The notes beneath the pieces are model-generated. The model saw nothing but the letters and a program-made list of their open reading frames with translations, was not told where the DNA came from and did no database searches. This document shows positions 39,601 through 52,606 of a stretch of 64,000 nucleotides of DNA, piece after piece. Positions within the stretch are counted from its first letter, which is position 1; each line of letters begins with the position of its first letter. A program made the position numbers and the translations under genes. Where the stretch lies: assembly GCA_037013495.1 (NCBI GenBank), contig CM072810.1:33819843-33883842 (forward strand), in the 5' to 3' direction. This DNA is from Hippophae tibetana (Eukaryota > Streptophyta > Magnoliopsida > Rosales > Elaeagnaceae).

Positions 39601-42600
39601 AAGAGAAGTAGATTGAGAAATTCCTTACTAGCTTACCTTATCATTTTCAAGCAAAAGTTACCTTGCTTAAATACATGAAAAATCCTTGTGAACTTACTGT
39701 TAAATGAATCACTCGGGCAAGTATTCGAACTGCATCACTTGTATCCAATATGTCAGCCCTTCACTTTCGAGGACGGCAAGAGCTTGCTTTATAGACATCA
39801 ACCATAATGGTCTTAGCAAAGATCTTTTTGACACAATTGTTAGAAATGATGACTCTAATATCAATGAAGAGAAATGGGATCTACTTTCCCAGAGATTTAC
39901 TAAATTTCTTAGATAGAATTAACCCTTTTTTAGGGGTTTTAGAAAAAAATAATCCGAGCTCTAAAATGATTATTTCAATGAATTTAGAGTTGTACTTCTT
40001 CCAAACAACATGAAATATTTTGCAGACCACTCATATAAGTATTTGAGCTAAAAAATAAATCTAGAGATACGAAGGTGACCAAAATTTTTGAACGCTATAT
40101 CAAGCAAGAGTATGAAACTTGAAACAAATTCTAATCATGTTTTTCAAACATTATCCACTACTGGTACAATTTTGGTGGAACTATCAGGAAGGAGAAGTAG
40201 ATTGAGAAATTCCTTACTAGCTTACCTTATCATTTTCAAGCAAAAGTTACCTTGCTTAAATATATGAAAAATCCTTCTGAACTTACTGTTAAATGAATCA
40301 CTTGGGCAAGTATTAGAACTGCATCACTTGTATCCAATATGTCAGCCATCCACATTCGAGGACGGCAAGAGCTTGGCTTTATAGACATCAAGGAAAGTGG
40401 TCTTAGCAAAGATCTTTTTCACACAATGGTTAGAAATGATGACTCTAATACCAATGAAGAGAAATGGGATCTACTTTCCCAGAGATTTACTAAATTTCTT
40501 AGATAGAATTAAGCCTTTTTTAGGGGTTTTAGAAAAAAATAATCCGAGTTCTAAAATGATTATTTCAATGAATTTAGAGTTGTACTTCATCCAAACAACA
40601 TGAAATATTTTGCAGACCACTTATATAGGTATTTGAGCTACAAAATAAACCTAGAACTGCGAAGTTGACCAAAAATATTGAACGCTATATCAAGCAAGAG
40701 TATGAAACTTGGAACAAATTCTAATCATGTTTTTCAAACATTATCAACTACTCGTACAATTTGGGTGGAACTATCAGGAAAGAGAAGTAGATTGAGAAAT
40801 TCCTTACTAGCTTACCTTATCATTTTCAAGCAAAAGTTACCTTGTTTAAATACATGAAAAATCCTTGTGAACTTACTCTTAAATGAATCACTTGGGCAAG
40901 TATTCGAACTGCATCACTTGTATGCAATATGTCAACCGTCCACTTTCGAGGACTGCAATAGCTTGGCTTTATAGACATCAAGGATAGTGGTCTTAGCAAA
41001 GTTCTTTTTGACACAATTGTTAGAAATGATGACTCTAATACCAATGAAGAGAAATGGGATCTACTTTCCCAGAGATTTTCTAAATTTCTTAGATAGAATT
41101 AACCCTTTTTTAGGGGTTTTAGAAAAAAATAATCCGAGCTCTAAAATGATTATTTCAATGAATTTAGAGTTGTACTTCATCCAAACAACATGAAATATTT
41201 TGCAGACCACTCATATAGGTATTTGAGCTAAAAAATAAACCTAGAACTGCGAACTTGACCAAAAATATTGAACGCTATATCAAGCAAGAGTATGAAACTT
41301 GGAACAAATTCTAATCATGTTTTTCAAACATTATCAACTAGTCGAACAATTTGGGTGGAACTATCAGGAAAGAGACTAGATTGAGAAATTCCTTACTAGC
41401 TTACCTTATCATTTTCAAGAAAAAGTTACCTTGCTTAAATACATGAAAAATCCTTGTGAACTTACTCTTCAATGAATAACTTGGGCAAGTATTCGAACTG
41501 CATCACTTGTATCCAATATGTCAGCCGTCCACTTTCGAGGACGGCAAGAGCTTGGCTTTATAGACATCAAGGATAGTGGTCTTAGCAAAGTTCTTTTTGA
41601 CACAATTGTTAGAAATGATGACTCTAATACCAATGAAGAGAAATGGGATCTACTTTCCCAGAGATTTACTAAATTTCTTAGATAAAATTAGCCCTTTTTT
41701 AGGGGTTTTAGAAAAAAATAATCCGAGCTCTAAAATGATTATTTCTATTAATTTAGAGTTGTACTTCATCCAAACAACTATGAAATATTTTGCAGACCAC
41801 TCATATAGGTATTTGAGCTAAAAAATAAACATACAACTACGAAGTTGACCAAAAATATTGAACGCTATATCAAGCAAGAGTATGAAACTTGGAACAAATT
41901 CTAATCATGTTTTTCAAACATTATCAACTAGTCGTACAATTTGGGTGGAACTATTAGGAAAGAGAAGTAGATTGAGAAATTCCTTACTAGCTTACCTTAT
42001 CATTTTCAAGCAAAAGTTACCTTGCTTAAATACAAGAAAAATCCTTGTGAACATACTGTTAATTGAATCACTTGGGCAAGTATTCGAACTGCATCACTTG
42101 TATCCAATATGTCAGCCATTCAATTTCGAGGACGGCAAGAGCTTGCTTTATAGACATCAAGGATAATGGTCTTAGCAAAGATCTTTTTGACACAATTGTT
42201 AGAAATGATGACTCTAATATTAATGAAGAGAAATGAGATCTACTTTCACAGAGATTTACTAAATTTATTAGATAGAATTAACCCTTTTTTAGGGGTTTTA
42301 GAAAAAAATAATCCGAGCTGTAAAATGATTATTTCAATGAATTTAGAGTTGTACTTCTTCCAAACAACATGAAATATTTTGCAGACCACTCATATAGGTA
42401 TTTGAGCTACAAAATAAACCTAGAACTGCGAAGTTGACCAAAAATATTGAACGCTATATAAAGCAAGAGTATGAAACTTGGAACAAATTCTAATCATGTT
42501 TTTCAAACATTATCAACTAGTTGTACAATTTGGGTGGAACTATTAGGAAAGAGAAGTAGATTGAGAAATTCCTTACTAGCTTACCTTATCATTTTCAAGC

Positions 42601-44345
42601 AAAAGTTACCTTGCTTAAATACATGAAAAATCCTTGTGAACTTACTCTTAAATGAATAACTTGGGCAAGTATTCGAACTGCATCACTTGTATCCAATATG
42701 TCAGCCGTCCACTTTCGTGGAAGGCAAGAGCTTGGCTTTATAGACATCAAGGATAGTGGTCTTAGCAAAGTTCTTTTTGACACAATTGTTAGAAATGATG
42801 ACTCTAATACCAATGATGAGAAATGGGATCTACTTTCCCAGAGATTTACTAAATTTCTTAGATAGAATTAGCCCTTTTTTAGGGGTTTTAGAAAAAATAA
42901 TCCGAGCTCTAAAATGATTATTTCAATGAATTTAGAGTTGTACTTCATCCAAACAACATGAAATATTTTGCAGACCACTTATATAGGTATTTGATCTACA
43001 AAATAAACCTAGAACTGCGAAGTTGACCAAAAATATTGAACGCTATATCAAGCAAGAGTATGAAACTTGGAACAAATTCTAATCATGTTTTTCAAACATT
43101 ATCAACTACTCGTACAATTTGGGTGGAACTATCAGGAAAGAGAAGTAGATTGAGAAATTCCTTACTAGCTTACCTTATCATTTTCAAGCAAAAGTTACCT
43201 TGCTTAAATACATGAAAAATCCTTGTGAACTTACTCTTAAATGAATCACTTGGGCAAGTATTCGAACTGCATCACTTGTTTGCAATATGTCAACCGTCCA
43301 CTTTCGAGGACTGCAATAGCTTGGCTTTATAGACATCAAGGATAGTGGTCTTAGCAAAGTTCTTTTTGACACAATTGTTAGAAATGATGACTCTAATACC
43401 AATGAAGAGAAATGGGATCTACTTTCCCAGAGATTTATTAAATTTCTTAGATAGAATTAACCCTTTTTTAGGGGTTTTAGAAAAAAATAATCCGAGCTCT
43501 AAAATGATTATTTCAATGAATTTAGAGTTGTACTTCATCCAAACAACATGAAATATTTTGCAGACCACTCATATAGGTGTTTGAACTAAAAAATAAACCT
43601 AGAACTGCGAACTTGACCAAAAATATTGAACGCTATATCAAGCAAGAGTATGAAACTTGGAACAAATTCTAATCATGTTTTTCAAACATTATCAACTAGT
43701 CGAACAATTTGGGTGGAACTATCAGGAAAGAGACTAGATTGAGAAATTCCTTACTAGCTTACCTTATCATTTTCAAGCAAAAGTTACCTTGCTTAAATAC
43801 ATGAAAAATCCTTGTGAACTTACTCTTAAATGAATAACTTGGGCAAGTATTCGAACTGAATCACTTGTATCCAATATGTCAGCCGTCCACTTTCGAGGAC
43901 GGCAAGAGCTTGGCTTTATAGACATCAAGGATAGTGGTCTTAGCAAAGTTCTTTTTGACACAATTGTTATAAATGATGACTCTAATACCAATGAAGAGAA
44001 ATGGGATCTACTTTCCCAAAGATTTACTAAATTTCTTAGATAAAATTAGCCATTTTTTAGGGGTTTTAGAAAAAAATAATCCGAGCTCTAAAATGATTAT
44101 TTCATTTAATTTAGAGTTGTACTTCATCCAAACAACTATGAAATATTTTGCAGACCACTCATATAGGTATTTGAGCTAAAAAATAAACATACAACTACGA
44201 AGTTGACCAAAAATATTGAACGCTATATCAAGCAAGAGTATGAAACATGGAACAAATTCTAATCATGTTTTTCAAACATTATCAACTAGTCGTACAATTT
44301 GGGTGGAACTATTAGGAAAGAGAAGTAGATTGAGAAATTCCTTAC
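36681..44345 (+). repeat. Four-monomer higher-order repeat of 2358 bp, about three copies (M63-M75)
   Basis: Monomer starts are 36681, 37271, 37860, 38450; 39039, 39629, 40218, 40808; 41397, 41988, 42577, 43166; and 43755. Between the first two units almost all rare sites recur at +2358 bp: CCGACCTCTAAA, GGAACATATTC, CACTCGGGC, CCCTTCAC, GAGATACGAAGG, TTGAAACAAATTC, TTATCCACTACTGG, AAATATATGAAA, CCTTCTGAAC, CACATTCGAGG, CACACAATGG, TATGCAATATG and GGACTGCAATAG. The third unit keeps the GGACTGCAATAG monomer (M74) and part of M73, but M71-M72 are replaced by another type. M75 repeats the second half of M71 (GATAAAATTAGCC, CATACAACTACG), and the following M76 begins like M72 (ACAAGAAAAATCC). The repeat phase starts inside M63, not at a monomer edge. 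Confidence 0.9.
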
Positions 44346-46117
44346 TAGCTTACCTTATCATTTTCAAGCATAAGTTACCTTGCTTAAATACAAGAAAAAT
44401 CCTTGTGAACTTACTGTTAATTGAATCACTTGGGCAAGTATTCGAACTGCATCACTTGTATCCAATATGTCAGCCGTCCACTTTCGAGGACGGCAAGAGC
44501 TTGGCTTTATAGACATCAAGGATAGTGGTCTTAGCAAAGTTCTTTTTGACACAATTGTAAAAAATGATGACTCTAATACCAATGAAGAGAAATGGGATCT
44601 ACTTTCCCAGAGATTTACTAAATTTCTTAGATAGAATTAACCCTTTTTTAGGGGTTTTAGAAAAAAATAATCCGAGCTCTAAAATGATTATTTCAATGAA
44701 TTTAGAGTTGTACTTCTTCCAAACAACATGAAATATTTTGCAGACCACTCATATAGGTATTTGAGCTACAAAATAAATCTAGAAATACGAAGTTGACCAA
44801 AAATATTGAACGCTATATCAAGCAAGAGTATGAAACTTGGAACAAATTCTAATCATGTTTTTCAAACATTATCAACTAGTTGTACAATTTGGGTGGAACT
44901 ATTAGGAAAGAGAAGTAGATTGAGAAATTCCTTACTAGCTTACCTTATCATTTTCAAGCAAAAGTTACCTTGCTTAAATACATGAAAAATCCTTGTGAAC
45001 TTACTCTTAAATGAATAACTTGGGCAAGTATTCGAACTGCATCACTTGTATCCAATATGTCAGCCGTCCACTTTCGAGGACGGCAAGAGCTTGGCTTTAT
45101 AGACATCAAGGATAGTGGTCTTAGCAAAGTTCTTTTTGACACAATTGTTAGAAATGATGACTCTAATACCAATGAAGAGAAATGGGATCTACTTTCCCAG
45201 AGATTTACTAAATTTCTTAGATAAAATTAGCCATTTTTTAGGGGTTTTAGAAAAAAATAAATCGATCTCTAAAATGATTATTTCAATTAATTTAGAGTTG
45301 TACTTCATCCAAACAACTATGAAATATTTTGCAGACCACTCATATAGGTATTTGAGCTAAAAAATAAACCTACAACTGCGAAGTTGACCAAAAATATTGA
45401 ACGCTATATCAAGCAAGAGTATGAAACATGGAACAAATTCTAATCATGTTTTTTAAACATTATCAACTAGTCGTACAATTTGGGTGGAACTATTAGGAAA
45501 GAGAAGTAGATTGAGAAATTCCTTACTAGCTTACCTTATCATTTTCAAGCAAAAGTTACCTTGCTTAAATACATGAAAAATCCTTGTGAACTTACTCTTA
45601 AATGAATAACTTGGGCAAGTATTCGAACTGCATCACTAGTATCCAATATGTCAGCCGTCCACTTTCGAGGACGGCAAGAGCTTGGCTTTATAGACATCAA
45701 GGATAATGGTCTTAGCAAAGATCTTTTTGACACAATTGTTAGAAATGATGACTCTAATATTAATGAAGACAAATGGGATCTACTTTCCCAGAGATTTACT
45801 AAATTTCTTAGATAGAATTAACCCTTTTTTAGGGGTTTTAGAAAAAAATAATCCGAGCTGTAAAATGATTATTTCAATTAATTTAGAGTTGTACTTCATC
45901 CAAACAACTATGAAATATTTTGCAGACCACTAATATAGGTATTTGAGCTAAAAAATAAACCTACAACTGCGAAATTGACCAAAAATATTGAACGCTATAT
46001 CAAGCAAGAGTATGAAACTTGGAACAAATTCTAATCATGTTTTTCAAACATTATCAACTAGTCGTACAATTTGGGTGGAACTATCAGGAAAGAGAAGTAC
46101 ATTGAGAAATTCCTTAC
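44346..46117 (+). repeat. Satellite block M76-M78, irregular
   Basis: Starts are 44346, 44936 and 45527. All three carry the fully paired GCCGTCC/GGACGGC hairpin. M77 has the marker set GATAAAATTAGCCA, AAATCGATCTC and AATTAATTTAGAG, which recurs 3542 bp downstream in M83. M78 is mosaic: a type A hairpin followed by type B AATGGTC, AAAGATC and ATTAATG, so it holds both the hairpin and the AAAGATCTTT palindrome. Confidence 0.87.
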
Positions 46118-47887
46118 TAGCTTACCTTATCATTTTCAAGCAAAAGTTACCTTGCTTAAATACATGAAAAATCCTTGTGAACTTACTGTTAAATGAATCA
46201 CTTGGGCAAGTATTCGAACTGCATCACTTGTATCCAATATGTCAGCCATCCACTTTCGAGGACGGCAAGAGCTTGGCTTTATAGACATCAAGGATAGTGG
46301 TCTTAGCAAAGATCTTTTTCACACAATGGTTAGAAATGATGACTCTAATACCAATGAAGAGAAATGAGATCTACTTTCACAGAGATTTACTAAATTTCTT
46401 AGATAGAATTAACCCTTTTTTAGGGGTTTTAGAAAAAAATAATCCGAGCTCTAAAATGATTATTTCAATGAATTTAGAGTTGTACTTCTTCCAAACAACA
46501 TGAAATATTTTGCAGACCACTCATATAGGTATTTGAGCTAAAAAATAAACCCAGAACTGCGAAGTTGACCAAAAATATTGAACGCTATATCAAGCAAGAG
46601 TATGAAACTTGGAACAAATTCTAATCATGTTTTTCAAACATTATCAACTAGTCGTACAATTTGGGTGGAACTATCAGGAAAGAGAAGTACATTGAGAAAT
46701 TCCTTACTAGCTTACCTTATCATTTTCAAGCAAAAGTTACCTTGCTTAAATACATGAAAAATCCTTGTGAACTTACTGTTAAATGAATCACTTGGGCAAG
46801 TATTCGAACTGCATCACTTGTATCCAATATGTCAGCCATCCACTTTCGAGGACGGCAAGAGCTTGGCTTTATAGACATCAAGGATAGTGGTCTTAGCAAA
46901 GATCTTTTTCACACAATGGTTAGAAATGATGACTCTAATACCAATGAAGAGAAATGAGATCTACTTTCACAGAGATTTACTAAATTTCTTAGATAGAATT
47001 AACCCTTTTTTAGGGGTTTTAGAAAAAAATAATCCGAGCTCTAAAATGATTATTTCAATGAATTTAGAGTTGTACTTCTTCCAAACAACATGAAATATTT
47101 TGCAGACCACTCATATAGGTATTTGAGCTAAAAAATAAACCTAGAACTGCGAAGTTGACCAAAAATATTGAACGCTATATCAAGCAAGAGTATGAAACTT
47201 GGAACAAATTCTAATCATGTTTTTCAAACATTATAAACTAGTCGTACAATTTGGGTGGAACTATCAGGATAGAGAAGTAGATTGAGAAATTCCTTACTAG
47301 CTTACTTTATCATTTTCAAGCAAAAGTTACCTTGCTTAAATACATGAAAAATCCTTGTGAACTTACTGTTAAATGAATCAGTTGGGCAAGTATTCGAACT
47401 GCATCACTTGTATCCAATATGTCAGCCATCCACTTTCGAGGACGGCAAGAGCTTTGCTTTATAGACATCAAGGATAGTGGTCTTAGCAAAGATCTTTTTC
47501 ACACAATGGTTAGAAATGATGACTCTAATACCAATGAAGAGAAATGAGATCTACTTTCACAGAGATTTACTAAATTTCTTAGATAGAATTAACCCTTTTT
47601 TAGGGGTTTTAGAAAAAAATAATCCGAGCTCTAAAATGATTATTTCAATGAATTTAGAGTTGTACTTCTTCCAAACAACATGAAATATTTTGCAGACCAC
47701 TCATATAGGTATTTGAGCTACAAAATAAATCTAGAAATACGAAGTTGACCAAAAATATTGAACGCTATATCAAGCAAGAGTATGAAACTTGGAACAAATT
47801 CTAATCATGTTTTTCAAACATTATCAACTAGTTGTACAATTTGGGTGGAACTATTAGGAAATAGAAGTAGATTGAGAAATTCCTTAC
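46118..47887 (+). repeat. Run of three matching monomers (M79-M81)
   Basis: Starts are 46118, 46708 and 47298, each 590 bp. All three share CAGCCATCCAC, GATCTTTTTCACAC, ACAATGGTTAG, GAAATGAGATC, TTTCACAGAG and CTTCTTCC. M79 and M80 look almost identical. M81 differs at its start (ACTTTATC, CAGTTGGGC, GCTTTGCTTT). This is monomer-level amplification with a period of one, unlike the multi-monomer units on either side. Confidence 0.88.
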
Positions 47888-50800
47888 TAGCTTACCTTAT
47901 CATTTTCAAGCAAAAGTTACCTTGCTTAAATACATGAAAAATCCTTGTGAACTTACTCTTAAATGAATAACTTGGGCAAGTATTCGAACTGCATCACTTG
48001 TATCCAATATGTCAGCCGTCCACTTTCGAGGACGGCAAGAGCTTGGCTTTATAGACATCAAGGATAGTGGTCTTAGCAAAGTTCTTTTTGACACAATTGT
48101 TAGAAATGATGACTCTAATACCAATGAAGAGAAATGGGATCTACTTTCCCAGAGATTTACTAAATTTCTTAGATAGAATTAACCCTTTTTTAGGGGTTTT
48201 AGAAAAAAATAATCCGAGCTCTAAAATGACTATTTCAATGAATTTAGAGTTGTACTTCTTCCAAACAACATGAAATATTTTGCAGACCACTCATATAGGT
48301 ATTTGAGCTACAAAATAAACCTAGAACTGCGAAGTTGACCAAAAGTATTGAACGCTATATCAAGCAAGAGTATGAAACTTGGAACAAATTCTAATCATGT
48401 TTTTCAAACATTATCAACTAGTTGTACAATTTGGGTGGAACTATTAGGAAAGAGAAGTAGATTGAGAAATTCCTTACTAGCTTACCTTATCATTTTCAAG
48501 CAAAAGTTACCTTGCTTAAATACATGAAAAATCCTTGTGAACTTACTCTTAAATGAATAACTTGGGCAAGTATTCGAACTGCATCACTTGTATCCAATAT
48601 GTCAGCCGTCCACTTTCGAGGACGGCAAGAGCTTGGCTTTATAGACATCAAGGATAGTGGTCTTAGCAAAGTTCTTTTTGACACAATTGTTAGAAATGAT
48701 GACTCTAATACCAATGAAGAGAAATGGGATCTACTTTCCCAGAGATTTACTAAATTTCTTAGATAAAATTAGCCATTTTTTAGGGGTTTTAGAAAAAAAT
48801 AAATCGATCTCTAAAATGATTATTTCAATTAATTTAGAGTTGTACTTCATCCAAACAACTATGAAATATTTTGCAGACCACTCATATAGGTATTTGAGCT
48901 AAAAAATAAACCTACAACTGCGAAGTTGACCAAAAATATTGAACGCTATATCAAGCAAGAGTATGAAACATGGAACAAATTCTAATCATGTTTTTTAAAC
49001 ATTATCAACTAGTCGTACAATTTGGGTGGAACTATTAGGAAAGAGAAGTAGATTGAGAAATTCCTTACTAGCTTACCTTATCATTTTCAAGCAAAAGTTA
49101 CCTTGCTTAAATACATGAAAAATCCTTGTGAACTTACTGTTAAATGAATCAGTTGGGCAAGTATTCGAACTGCATCACTTGTATCCAATATGTCAGCCAT
49201 TCACTTTCGAGGACGGCAAGAGCTTGCTTTATAGACATCAAGGATAATGGTCTTAGCAAAGATCTTTTTGACACAATTGTTAGAAATGATGACTCTAATA
49301 TTAATGAAGAGAAATGGGATCTACTTTCCCAGAGATTTACTAAATTTCTTAGATAGAATTAACCCTTTTTAGGGGTTTTAGAAAAAAATAATCCGAGCTC
49401 TAAAATGATTATTTCAATGAATTTAGAGTTGTACTTCATCCAAACAACATGAAATATTTTGCAGACCACTCATATAGGTATTTGAGCTACAAAATAAACC
49501 TAGAACTGCGAAGTTGACCAAAAGTATTGAACGCTATATCAAGCAAGAGTATGAAACTTGGAACAAATTCTAATCATGTTTTTCAAACATTATCAACTAG
49601 TTGTACAATTTGGGTGGAACTATTAGGAAAGAGAAGTAGATTGAGAAATTCCTTACTAGCTTACCTTATCATTTTCAAGCAAAAGTTACCTTGCTTAAAT
49701 ACATGAAAAATCCTTGTGAACTTACTCTTAAATGAATAACTTGGGCAAGTATTCGAACTGCATCACTTGTATCCAATATGTCAGCCGTCCACTTTCGAGG
49801 ACGGCAAGAGCTTGGCTTTATAGACATCAAGGATAGTGGTCTTAGCAAAGTTCTTTTTGACACAATTGTTAGAAATGATGACTCTAATACCAATGAAGAG
49901 AAATGGGATCTACTTTCCCAGAGATTTACTAAATTTCTTAGATAAAATTAGCCATTTTTTAGGGGTTTTAGAAAAAAATAAATCGATCTCTAAAATGATT
50001 ATTTCAATTAATTTAGAGTTGTACTTCATCCAAACAACTATGAAATATTTTGCAGACCACTCATATAGGTATTTGAGCTAAAAAATAAACCTACAACTGC
50101 GAAGTTGACCAAAAATATTGAACGCTATATCAAGCAAGAGTATGAAACATGGAACAAATTCTAATCATGTTTTTTAAACATTATCAACTAGTCGTACAAT
50201 TTGGGTGGAACTATTAGGAAAGAGAAGTAGATTGAGAAATTCCTTACTAGCTTACCTTATCATTTTCAAGCAAAAGTTACCTTGCTTAAATACATGAAAA
50301 ATCCTTGTGAACTTACTGTTAAATGAATCAGTTGGGCAAGTATTCGAACTGCATCACTTGTATCCAATATGTCAGCCATTCACTTTCGAGGACGGCAAGA
50401 GCTTGCTTTATAGACATCAAGGATAATGGTCTTAGCAAAGATCTTTTTGACACAATTGTTAGAAATGATGACTCTAATATTAATGAAGAGAAATGGGATC
50501 TACTTTCCCAGAGATTTACTAAATTTCTTAGATAGAATTAACCCTTTTTAGGGGTTTTAGAAAAAAATAATCCGAGCTCTAAAATGATTATTTCAATGAA
50601 TTTAGAGTTGTACTTCATCCAAACAACATGAAATATTTTGCAGACCACTCATATAGGTATTTGAGCTACAAAATAAACCTAGAACTGCGAAGTTGACCAA
50701 AAATATTGAACGCTATATCAAGCAAGAGTATGAAACTTGGAACAAATTCTAATCATGTTTTTCAAACATTATAAACTAGTCGTACAATTTGGGTGGAACT

Positions 50801-52606
50801 ATCAGGAAAGGGAAGTAGATTGAGAAATTCCTTACTAGCTTACTTTATCATTTTCAAGCAAAAGGTACCTTGCTTAAATACATGAAAAATCCTTGTGAAC
50901 TTACTGTTAAATGAATCAGTTGGGCAAGTATTTGAACTGCATCACTTGTATCCAATATGTCAGCCATCCACTTTCGAGGACGGCAAGAGCTTTGCTTTAT
51001 AGACATCAAGGATAGTGGTCTTAGCAAAGATCTTTTTCACACAATGGTTAGAAATGATGACTCTAATACCAATGAAGAGAAATGGGATCTACTTTCACAG
51101 AGATTTACTAAATTTCTTAGATAGAATTAACCCTTTTTTAGGGGTTTTAGAAAAAAATAATCCGAGCTCTAAAATGATTATTTCAATGAATTTAGAGTTG
51201 TACTTCTTCCAAACAACATGAAATATTTTGCAGACCACTTATATAGGTATTTGAGCTACAAAATAAACCTAGAACTGCGAAGTTGACCAAAAATATTGAA
51301 CGCTATATCAAGCAAGAGTATGAAACTTGGAACAAATTCTAATCATGTTTTTCAAACATTATCAACTAGTTGTACAATTTGGGTGGAACTATTAGGAAAG
51401 AGAAGTAGATTGAGAAATTCCTTACTAGCTTACCTTATCATTTTCAAGCAAAAGTTACCTTGCTTAAATACATGAAAAATCCTTGTGAACTTACTCTTAA
51501 ATGAATAACTTGGGCAAGTATTCGAACTGCATCAATTGTATCCAATATGTCAGCCGTCCACTTTCGAGGACGGCAAGAGCTTGGCTTTATAGACATCAAG
51601 GATAGTGGTCTTAGCAAAGTTCTTTTTGACACAATTGTTAGAAATGATGACTCTAATACCAATGAAGAGAAATGGGATCTACTTTCCCAGAGATTTACTA
51701 AATTTCTTAGATAGAATTAGCCCTTTTTTAGGGGTTTTAGAAAAAAATAATCCGAGCTCTAAAATGATTATTTCAATTAATTTAGAGTTGTACTTCATCC
51801 AAACAACTATGAAATATTTTGCAGACCACTCATATAGGTATTTGAGCTAAAAAATAAACATACAACTGCGAAGTTGACCAAAAATATTGAACGCTATATC
51901 AAGCAAGAGTATGAAACTTGGAACAAATTCTAATCATGTTTTTCAAACATTATCAACTAGTCGTACAATTTGGGTGGAACTATTAGAAAAGAGAAGTAGA
52001 TTGAGAAATTCCTTACTAGCTTACCTTATCATTTTCAAGCAAAAGTTATCTTGCTTAAATACATGAAAAATCCTTGTGAATTTACTGTTAAATGAATCAC
52101 TTGGGCAAGTATTCGAACTGCATCACTTGTATCCAATATGTCAGCCATTCACTTTCGAGGACGGCAAGAGCTTGCTCTATAGACATCAAGGATAATGGTC
52201 TTAGCAATGATCTTTTTGACACAATTGTTAGAAATGATGACTATAATATTAATGAAGAGAAATGGGATCTACATTCCCAGAGATTTACTAAATTTCTTAG
52301 ATAGAATTAACCCTTTTTTAGGGGTTTTAGAAAAAAATAATCCGAGCTCTAAAATGATTATTTCAATTAATTTAGAGTTGTACTTCATCCAAACAACTAT
52401 GAAATATTTTGTAGACCACTCATATAAGTATTTGAGCTAAAAAATAAACCTACAACTGCGAAGTTGACCAAAAATATTGAACGCTATATCAAGCAAGAGT
52501 ATGAAACTTGGAACAAATTCTAATCATGTTTTTCAAACATTATCAACTAGTCGTACAATTTGGGTGGAACTATTAGGAAAGAGAAGTAGATTGAGAAATT
52601 CCTTAC
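47888..52606 (+). repeat. Satellite block M82-M89, with a 1179-bp dimer repeat
   Basis: Starts are 47888, 48478, 49069, 49657, 50248, 50836, 51426 and 52017. M83-M84 and M85-M86 are the same 1179-bp dimer. The first member has GATAAAATTAGCCA and AAATCGATCTC (591 bp). The second has CAGTTGGGC, GCTTGCTTTA and a shortened AACCCTTTTTAGG (588 bp). M82 and M84 share CCAAAAGTATTGAAC, so the dimer phase begins inside M82. M87 resembles M81 3538 bp upstream. M88-M89 share AATTAATTTAGAG and AACTATGAAAT. Confidence 0.88.
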
